This document shows, piece by piece, positions 57,908 through 64,000 of a DNA stretch of 64,000 bases. The notes under the pieces were generated by a model. That model ran no database searches and was not told the DNA's origin. It saw nothing but the letters and a program-made list of their open reading frames with translations. Where the stretch lies: positions 1 to 64,000 of the forward strand of contig NZ_JAGGKP010000001.1 in assembly GCF_017873765.1 (NCBI RefSeq), read 5' to 3'. The DNA is from Paenibacillus sediminis. GTDB taxonomy: Bacteria; Bacillota; Bacilli; Paenibacillales; Paenibacillaceae. The position numbers were made by a program, and so were the translations under genes. Each line of letters begins with the position of its first letter. Position 1 is the stretch's first letter.

Positions 57908-59272
57908 ATGGAAACGCTGATGCTGTGGATCTTCTACATTACTTCGTTTTATGCATTTATTCCCGGTATGATGAGCCGTCTTTTCGGATTTCGCGTGTTC
58001 AAGAAAGGAAAGAGCGCAGGACATTTTGCGCTTACTTTTGATGATGGACCCGATCCTAGGTATACACCGTTGCTTCTGGACTTATTAAAAAAATACGATG
58101 CGAAAGCAACCTTTTTTGTCGTAGGGGCTCATGCCGAGAAAAATCCAGATTTAATAAAACGAATCCATGATGAAGGTCATCTTCTTGGTGTGCACAACTA
58201 TCTTCATAAGACAAATTGGCTGATGCGACCAGCTACTGTGAAGAAGCACATAAAGCAGACGAGAGATATTATTCATTCGATTACTGGCAATGATACGCCG
58301 TATTACCGTCCTCCATGGGGGATTGTTAATTTATTCGATATAGCAAGAAAGAGAGACGTTCAGATCGTACTTTGGTCTAGAATGTTCAGCGACTGGCGCA
58401 GCAGAGTGGGTGCTGACCGACTAACGAAACGCATGCTGAAAAAGTTAAGGGGCGGAGAAGTATTCCTTCTTCATGACTGCGGCACGACTGTTGGCGCCAA
58501 TCAAGAAGCTCCTGAGCAAATGCTTATTGCTCTTGAACGCGTGCTTGAGGAAGCGAATCGTAAAGGCCTTCAAAGTGTACGCATCGATAAATTGATGGCA
58601 GAGACAGAGTCCTATTCGGCACCTCGAATTTCCTTGTTCAAACGATTGCTAGTTTTACTATGGCTCCAATGGGAGAAAGTTTTCCACGCTGTATTTCATC
58701 TTCATACCATTAATCCAGAGGACCCGATGTATCACATTCGAGTTCGTACTTATCATGGACAGCCGACACAGATGGACAATGGATCAACGTTAGTCAAAGG
58801 TGACAAAATCATCGAGCTTCATCTTGATAACAAGAAGCTGTTCGAAATTGGTTCAAAGGCGAAGTCAACTGTACATTTAGCGATCCAAATGATAAGAGGA
58901 ACAGAAAAGACGCTCCCCGTTATCGCTCAATACGTTTTAGATCATCCTGAAATAAGCGATGTGAAGGCACTTTATGGTGTCAGTATGATTCACCGCGGCC
59001 CAGAGCAGTTCGGATTTAAAATTATTGATTTGCCAAAAGGAATGTTCAGCTCATTTACGCAGCTTTATTTGAAACTACTCCTTAGAGTTATTCATCCAGC
59101 AGGCCAGAAACGTCTTAAGCATCGTGCGGATCAACTTGTTCCGAAAATGATATTAATGCCGATTGACGTACTCATTGGCCGCTTTTCACAACAAGGCAGT
59201 TCTCATCGGTCTCATGTGGAGAAGGATGAAGTATTTGAGCATACCAGTGACATGTTTCTTCAAAATGGATGA
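57908..59272 (+). CDS. Polysaccharide deacetylase with C-terminal YkoP-like domain
   Basis: A 454-residue protein. A short N-terminal hydrophobic helix is followed by a NodB deacetylase domain with FALTFDDGPDPRYTP (motif 1), GVHNYLHKTNW (motif 2, metal histidines), RPPWGIVN (motif 3) and LLHDCG (motif 5). From about residue 250 comes a YkoP-like domain of unknown function (DPMYHIRVRTYHGQPTQMDNG). It probably deacetylates cell-wall or membrane-linked glycans. It is monocistronic. Confidence 0.85.
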   Translation: METLMLWIFYITSFYAFIPGMMSRLFGFRVFKKGKSAGHFALTFDDGPDPRYTPLLLDLLKKYDAKATFFVVGAHAEKNPDLIKRIHDEGHLLGVHNYLHKTNWLMRPATVKKHIKQTRDIIHSITGNDTPYYRPPWGIVNLFDIARKRDVQIVLWSRMFSDWRSRVGADRLTKRMLKKLRGGEVFLLHDCGTTVGANQEAPEQMLIALERVLEEANRKGLQSVRIDKLMAETESYSAPRISLFKRLLVLLWLQWEKVFHAVFHLHTINPEDPMYHIRVRTYHGQPTQMDNGSTLVKGDKIIELHLDNKKLFEIGSKAKSTVHLAIQMIRGTEKTLPVIAQYVLDHPEISDVKALYGVSMIHRGPEQFGFKIIDLPKGMFSSFTQLYLKLLLRVIHPAGQKRLKHRADQLVPKMILMPIDVLIGRFSQQGSSHRSHVEKDEVFEHTSDMFLQNG

Positions 59273-59294
59273 ACTAATGATATGTATTGATACC

Positions 59295-59345
59295 AAAAAA
59301 GCTGGCGCAGTTAATCCAAATGGACTAACTACGCCAGCTTTTTTC
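59295..59345. terminator. Bidirectional terminator between the deacetylase gene and ilvD
   Basis: AAAAAAGCTGGCG/CGCCAGCTTTTTT has an inner pairing AGTTaATCC/GGActAACT and lies between converging genes. Confidence 0.88.
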
Positions 59346-59375
59346 TATCATTGAATCTTCATTAAAATTTCATTG

Positions 59376-61061
59376 TTAGATTTTTAGAACTCCGCCTGCG
59401 CTTGCGTTCGTTACAAGCTTAGAGTAACGAGCTAGGTAGCCAGATTTAACTTTTGGCTCGAAGCCTTTCCAATTTGCCCGGCGGCGCTCCATTTCTTCGT
59501 CACTGATGAGGAGGTTAATCTTGTTGTTATTGAGGTCGAGTTCGATAATATCACCGTCTTCAACAAATGCGATTGGACCGCCTTCAGCTGCTTCAGGAGA
59601 AATGTGGCCGATACTGATCCCGCGGGAAGCGCCGGAGAAACGTCCGTCTGTAATAAGACCTACTTTTGCACCGAGTCCCATACCTACAATTTGTGATGTG
59701 GGCGCCAACATTTCCGGCATACCAGGGCCGCCCTTAGGTCCTTCGTAGCGAATAACGACAACATGGCCCTCCTTCACTTTACCATTCGCAATACCAGAGA
59801 GCGCCTCTTCTTGAGAGTCAAAGCAGATGGCAGGACCTTTATGGTAACCACCGACCGATTTGTCTACCGCACCAACTTTTACGATCGAGCCTTCAGGAGC
59901 GAGGTTCCCGAAGAGTACGGCCAACCCCCCTTTCTCAGAATGAGGGTTATCCAGCGTATGGATCACATGGGTATTAACAATTTCAGCACCTTCTACGTTT
60001 TCACGCAGCGATTTAGCAGTTACGGTAATTTGGTCGCCGTTTATAGCACCAGGTTTTTTAAGAAGTTCATTTAAAATTGCGCTGACACCGCCTGCATTAT
60101 GGACGTCTTCAATATGATAATCCGATGCAGGAGCAATTTTCGCTAAATGGGGCACACGTGCTGCTACTTCATTTATACGTTCGATCGGATAATCAATGCC
60201 AGCTTCGTGAGCGATGGCCAATGTATGAAGAACTGTGTTCGTGGAGCCGCCCATTGCCATATCGAGTGCAAAAGCATTATCGATTGCTTCAATGGTTACA
60301 ATATCACGAGGTTTAATATCTTTTTCAATGAGTTCCATCAATTGCTTAGCAGACTTTTTGACGAATTCTTTACGTTCTTCAGAGACTGCCAGAATCGTTC
60401 CGTTGCCTGGAAGTGCAATACCCATCGCTTCTGCCAGACAGTTCATGGAGTTGGCTGTAAACATACCGGAACACGAGCCGCATGTCGGACAACCGAATTG
60501 TTCAAGCTCGAGGAGACCTTTATCATCAATTTTACCTGCTTGATATGCTCCTACACCTTCAAATACAGAGCTGAGAGAGATGGAGCGGCCTTGGCTGTCT
60601 TTCCCTGCTTTCATAGGGCCGCCGCTGACAAAAATCGTTGGGATGTTAACGCGCATCGCACCCATAATCATTCCGGGTGTAATTTTGTCACAGTTCGGAA
60701 TGCATACCATTCCGTCGAACCAGTGAGCGGAAACCACGGTTTCCAAGGAGTCAGCAATAATCTCGCGGCTTGGAAGAGAATACCGCATGCCGATATGGCC
60801 CATTGCGATACCATCATCGACACCAATCGTATTGAACTCAAACGGTACACCGCCAGCTTCGCGAATTGCGTCTTTCACGATTTTACCAAATTCTTGTAAA
60901 TGGACATGACCAGGAATGATATCAATGTAAGAGTTACATACCGCAATAAACGGTTTACCAAAATCTTCTTCTTTCACACCTGCCGCACGCAGAAGACTGC
61001 GGTGAGGTGCCCGGTCAAAGCCTTTTTTGATCATATCTGATCGCATTTTTTTGGTTGCCAT
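59376..61061 (-). CDS. ilvD: IlvD, dihydroxy-acid dehydratase
   Basis: A 561-residue Fe-S enzyme of isoleucine, valine and leucine synthesis. Cluster and active-site regions are [28 protein letters not shown] and [20 protein letters not shown]; near the C-terminus is [17 protein letters not shown] at 61061 was chosen because GGGAAGGGTGA precedes it and the longer frame would add 35 unlike residues. It stands alone, away from other branched-chain genes. Confidence 0.96.
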   Translation of the reverse strand: MATKKMRSDMIKKGFDRAPHRSLLRAAGVKEEDFGKPFIAVCNSYIDIIPGHVHLQEFGKIVKDAIREAGGVPFEFNTIGVDDGIAMGHIGMRYSLPSREIIADSLETVVSAHWFDGMVCIPNCDKITPGMIMGAMRVNIPTIFVSGGPMKAGKDSQGRSISLSSVFEGVGAYQAGKIDDKGLLELEQFGCPTCGSCSGMFTANSMNCLAEAMGIALPGNGTILAVSEERKEFVKKSAKQLMELIEKDIKPRDIVTIEAIDNAFALDMAMGGSTNTVLHTLAIAHEAGIDYPIERINEVAARVPHLAKIAPASDYHIEDVHNAGGVSAILNELLKKPGAINGDQITVTAKSLRENVEGAEIVNTHVIHTLDNPHSEKGGLAVLFGNLAPEGSIVKVGAVDKSVGGYHKGPAICFDSQEEALSGIANGKVKEGHVVVIRYEGPKGGPGMPEMLAPTSQIVGMGLGAKVGLITDGRFSGASRGISIGHISPEAAEGGPIAFVEDGDIIELDLNNNKINLLISDEEMERRRANWKGFEPKVKSGYLARYSKLVTNASAGGVLKI

Positions 61062-61081
61062 GATGTTCACCCTTCCCCTAT

Positions 61082-61097
61082 TACAATTCAAATTGTA
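61082..61097. promoter_or_regulatory. Dyad upstream of ilvD
   Basis: TACAATT-CA-AATTGTA is a perfect 7-base inverted repeat about 20 bases before the ilvD start. It is a possible operator. Confidence 0.3.
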
Positions 61098-61339
61098 CTG
61101 TATTGCAGCACAGGCGGCGCGAGCCATTACTTTATAGTACTGAGTCCACGCTTCACTAATGTGCATTGGTAAAAATTAAAATTAATTTTATCTGAGTCTA
61201 TCACAAGTATTTTTGTTTTTCTAGCATGTAAAATAAAAGAATCTCATTAAATATTCGAAAAATGTTATAGTATCTACAGATGATTTCAAGCATAGAGATG
61301 CTGGGAGCAACAAGTGTGAAATATGGGAGGTGTATACGT

Positions 61340-62110
61340 GTGCCAAGGATTGAAGTGCAAGATCGTGAAATTTCTTTTCAAGGGATATTATTTGATAAAG
61401 ATGGAACGCTGCTTCAATTTATGGAATTATGGGGAAGATGGGCGGACAGCTTGCTCGAAATGATGGAACATCATCTAGCGAAGCTCGGAACTCATTTGAA
61501 AGTAGACAAATCCACTTTACTTGGAACAAAGCATGATGCGGAAGGACGTGTGAGCGGCTATGATGAGGCTGGTCCTTTAGCAATGGGCTCTGTCGACGAA
61601 GTGAACGGACTGCTCGCTTGGCACCTATACGCTGCAGCAGGAGTTCCTTGGAATGAAGCTCTTCAGTTGGTACGTCATTTTGGAAGTAGAGCTATGGAAG
61701 AAGTAAGAAAACGGCGTCCGGCTGAACCTATGCCAGGCTTGATTGATTTTCTTAAGCAATGTCATGCTCAGTCTATTCCGCTAGGCGTAGTGACGGCAGA
61801 CAGTACGAAGGGGGCTATCGAGCATTTAAGCTGGATGGGTATTCTGGAATACTTTCAGTGCATCATCGGTGATGATCAAGTCGAACATGGAAAGCCTCAT
61901 CCAGAAATGGTGAACAAGGCTTGCGGGATACTTGGTCTTAAACCAGCGAATGTAATCGTAATTGGTGACAGCAATGGTGATATGCAGATGGGCAGACAAG
62001 CAGGAGTTTGTACAACGATCGGTATTTCAGAAAGAGCAGATGCTTCAGCGATACTGCTGGATGCAGATGTTATTATTCAAAACTACTCACAGCTGCAATT
62101 GAAGTCTTAA
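61340..62110 (+). CDS. HAD superfamily phosphatase
   Basis: A 256-residue haloacid-dehalogenase-type hydrolase. Motif I is LFDKDGTLLQF, motif II GVVTADST, motif III the lysine in EHGKPHPEM, and motif IV VIGDSNGDMQMG. A helical cap of about 110 residues lies between motifs I and II. It resembles phosphoglycolate-phosphatase-like proteins, but the substrate is unknown. GTG 61340 follows GGGAGGTG with 7-base spacing. The sirtuin gene follows after 48 bases. Confidence 0.85.
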   Translation: MPRIEVQDREISFQGILFDKDGTLLQFMELWGRWADSLLEMMEHHLAKLGTHLKVDKSTLLGTKHDAEGRVSGYDEAGPLAMGSVDEVNGLLAWHLYAAAGVPWNEALQLVRHFGSRAMEEVRKRRPAEPMPGLIDFLKQCHAQSIPLGVVTADSTKGAIEHLSWMGILEYFQCIIGDDQVEHGKPHPEMVNKACGILGLKPANVIVIGDSNGDMQMGRQAGVCTTIGISERADASAILLDADVIIQNYSQLQLKS

Positions 62111-62158
62111 AAACTGCGGCAATTGCGTTTGGGTCATTGATGGAGGTGTCAACTTAAC

Positions 62159-62896
62159 GTGCAAAAAATAGAGCTTCTGGCGTCATGGATTAAAGAGTCG
62201 AAACGTATTGTCTTTTTTGGGGGAGCAGGTACTTCAACAGAAAGCGGGATACCTGATTTCCGCTCTGCGGCAGGCATTTATCGAACACGTCAACAGTTCC
62301 CTTATGCCCCGGAAGAGATGCTTAGCAGATCTTTTTTCGATCATCGTCCAGAAATTTTTTATGAATTCTATCGTTCGAAAATGATTTATCCGAATGCTCG
62401 TCCGAATCCAGTTCATTTGCTCTTGGCCAGACTGGAGCGGGAAGGAAAGTTAAAAGCAGTCATTACGCAAAATATTGACGGATTGCATCAAATGGCGGGC
62501 AGTGGGCATGTACTTGAGCTTCACGGCTCTATTCATCGTAATTATTGTACAAAATGTCATCGGTATTACAGTCTCGATCATATCCTCCATTCGAAAGAGA
62601 CCATCCCGACCTGCGAACAGTGCGGGGCGATCATTAAGCCGGATGTTGTATTATATGGAGAAAATCTGGATGAAGACATCCTGGGTCAAACGATCGAAGT
62701 GATTTCTGCAGCTGATTTATTCATTGTCGGAGGAACATCACTTACGGTCCAACCCGCGGCACATTTGATCACTTATTTTCGTGATGAGAGAATGGCTATA
62801 TTAAATACCTCACCTACGCCTTACGATCAAAGAGCGAGCCTGCTCATTACCGAACCGATGGGACAAGTGATGGCAGAAGTGGACAAGCTTGTCTAA
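62159..62896 (+). CDS. cobB: Sirtuin, NAD-dependent protein deacylase
   Basis: A 245-residue Sir2 protein. NAD binding shows in FFGGAGTSTESGIPDFRS and TQNIDGLHQMAG. The catalytic histidine is in LELHGSIHR, and the zinc site is CTKC...CEQC. The end GGTSLTVQPAAHLI closes the Rossmann fold. It removes acetyl or other acyl groups from lysines, often on acetyl-CoA synthetase. The start is GTG 62159 after TGGAGGTGTC. Confidence 0.93.
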   Translation: MQKIELLASWIKESKRIVFFGGAGTSTESGIPDFRSAAGIYRTRQQFPYAPEEMLSRSFFDHRPEIFYEFYRSKMIYPNARPNPVHLLLARLEREGKLKAVITQNIDGLHQMAGSGHVLELHGSIHRNYCTKCHRYYSLDHILHSKETIPTCEQCGAIIKPDVVLYGENLDEDILGQTIEVISAADLFIVGGTSLTVQPAAHLITYFRDERMAILNTSPTPYDQRASLLITEPMGQVMAEVDKLV

Positions 62897-62989
62897 ATAA
62901 TTGAAATCGGTTTCTTGCAAACTGACGAGTAATCGATATATGCTAATCCTAAACATGAAAGTAGGCAAAGAAAGGCAGGGGATAGGAAA

Positions 62990-63994
62990 ATGGCTTACAT
63001 ACCAGCAGATCATCGCTACGAGGGTATGAAATATAACCGCGTTGGTCGATCAGGACTTAAGCTGCCGGCTATATCGCTTGGACTATGGCACAATTTCGGC
63101 GGCATTAACCCGGCCGAGAACAGCCGGGAAATGATTCATAAAGCGTTTGACCTTGGGATCACTCATTTTGATCTGGCGAACAACTATGGACCGCCTGCAG
63201 GATCTGCGGAAGAGACATTCGGCAAAATATTAGCTCAAGATCTGAAATCGTACCGTGACGAGCTTGTCATCTCCACAAAAGCAGGTTACTACATGTGGCC
63301 CGGTCCGTATGGCGACTGGGGTTCCCGTAAATATTTAATCTCAAGTCTTGATCAAAGCTTGAAACGGATGGGTGTAGATTACGTAGATATTTTCTACCAT
63401 CATCGGTTTGACCCAGAGACACCGCTTGAAGAAACGATGGCGGCGCTTGATCATATCGTTCGTTCAGGCAAAGCGCTTTATGTTGGGGTATCAAATTATA
63501 AAGCAGAGCAAACAGCTGAAGCTATTCGAATTTTAGAACAATTAGGCACTCCTCTCATCATTCATCAACCGCGATATTCCATGCTAGATCGCTGGATCGA
63601 GAATGGACTTCAAGATGTACTTGAAGAGAATGGGGTCGGCAGCATCGCGTTCTGTCCACTGGAACAAGGTGTGCTCACGAATAAATATTTAAAAGGCATT
63701 CCTGCGGATTCGAGAGCGGCAAGTTCATCCGTATTTTTGACTAAGGATAAAATAACACCTGAAGTACTGCGTAAAATTCACGCACTGAATCAAATTGCTG
63801 CTTCAAGAGGGCAAAGTCTAGCGCAATTAGCGCTTGCTTGGGTTCTGCGCAACGGCAAAGTGACTTCGGCACTTATTGGAGCCAGCCGTGCAAGCCAAAT
63901 TGAGGAGAATGTAGCAGCGCTTAATCAACTGGAGTTTTCACAAGAGGAATTGGATCGAATTGAGAATATCTTGAAAACTGATCATATCGAGTAA
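62990..63994 (+). CDS. Aldo-keto reductase (L-glyceraldehyde-3-phosphate reductase type)
   Basis: A 334-residue TIM-barrel NADPH reductase, similar to YghZ/GpR. The catalytic Asp-Tyr are in HFDLANNYGPPAGSAEE, the lysine in VISTKAGYYMWPGPYGDWGSRK, and the histidine in IFYHHRFDP. The GPYGDWGSRKYL segment is typical of the YghZ subgroup, which reduces L-glyceraldehyde 3-phosphate and methylglyoxal-type aldehydes. ATG 62990 follows AGGCAGGGGATAGGAAA. Confidence 0.88.
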   Translation: MAYIPADHRYEGMKYNRVGRSGLKLPAISLGLWHNFGGINPAENSREMIHKAFDLGITHFDLANNYGPPAGSAEETFGKILAQDLKSYRDELVISTKAGYYMWPGPYGDWGSRKYLISSLDQSLKRMGVDYVDIFYHHRFDPETPLEETMAALDHIVRSGKALYVGVSNYKAEQTAEAIRILEQLGTPLIIHQPRYSMLDRWIENGLQDVLEENGVGSIAFCPLEQGVLTNKYLKGIPADSRAASSSVFLTKDKITPEVLRKIHALNQIAASRGQSLAQLALAWVLRNGKVTSALIGASRASQIEENVAALNQLEFSQEELDRIENILKTDHIE

Positions 63995-64000
63995 AAGTAT

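Noticed and set aside
60147..60899. A 250-codon frame antisense to ilvD
   Set aside because: It is a shadow of the high-quality ilvD coding sequence, which has all Fe-S and catalytic motifs on the other strand.

Overview
The window is a 64 kb piece of chromosome from a low-to-mid-GC, spore-forming Firmicute, most likely a Paenibacillus or close relative (inference). Three things point there. It carries sporulation genes (bofC, spoVB, a SpoIID-domain protein). Its gene order follows the Bacillus subtilis run ruvAB-queA-tgt-yajC-yrzE-yrbG-spoVB-comN-secDF-recJ-apt-relA-dtd-hisS-aspS-tcdA-rarA-cymR-iscS-mnmA-yrrD-yrrI-alaS-ireB-ruvX-yrzB-mltG-yrrN-yrrO-pbpI. It also shows typical Bacillales signals: strong purine-rich ribosome binding sites, frequent TTG/GTG starts, T-box leaders and hairpin-plus-U terminators.

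Layout. Bases 1-2881 are the 3' end of an rRNA operon: partial 23S, 5S, a 12-tRNA cluster and a terminator. Bases 2942-3682 hold bofC. Bases 3728-6508 hold a CPA2-type cation/proton antiporter gene that is frameshifted and split in two by about 1.6 kb of foreign-looking, AT-rich DNA. That insert carries a strongly structured non-coding RNA, a decayed minus-strand gene and several tiny genes of unknown function. Bases 6622-13497 are the ruvC-ruvA-ruvB-SpoIID-queA-tgt-yajC run. Bases 13560-19229 hold envelope, sporulation and secretion genes (TIGR04086 protein, DUF421 protein, spoVB, comN, secD, secF). Bases 19321-27548 hold a CDF-type transporter, recJ, apt, a uracil permease and relA-dtd.

Bases 27549-28400 are a long intergenic stretch. 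It contains a possible 56-codon gene, a putative Pho-box promoter driving a very short terminated RNA, and the T-box leader of hisS-aspS. Bases 28422-38325 continue with hisS, aspS, tcdA, a C-terminally broken YdeI-like gene, helD, an APS-kinase-like/pseudophosphatase pair, rarA and twin crcB fluoride channels. Bases 38380-43097 hold a SufR-like regulator, mnmA, cymR, a cysteine desulfurase, a PRC-barrel gene and a zinc-ribbon gene. Bases 43351-52355 hold yrrI, T-box-controlled alaS, the ireB-ruvX-DUF1292-mltG run and two U32 tRNA-hydroxylation genes. Bases 52530-63994 hold a chemoreceptor, pbpI, a second AI-2E-family permease, a polysaccharide deacetylase, ilvD, a HAD phosphatase, a sirtuin and an aldo-keto reductase.

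Functionally, most genes serve translation (tRNAs, queuosine, 2-thiouridine, t6A cyclisation, wobble-uridine hydroxylation, three aminoacyl-tRNA synthetases), Holliday-junction and recombination repair, (p)ppGpp and purine salvage, protein export and the sporulation envelope. The parts most worth a second look are the insert at 4507-6118 with its structured RNA, the candidate small RNA at about 27961-28023, and the kinase/pseudophosphatase pair at 35202-36153.
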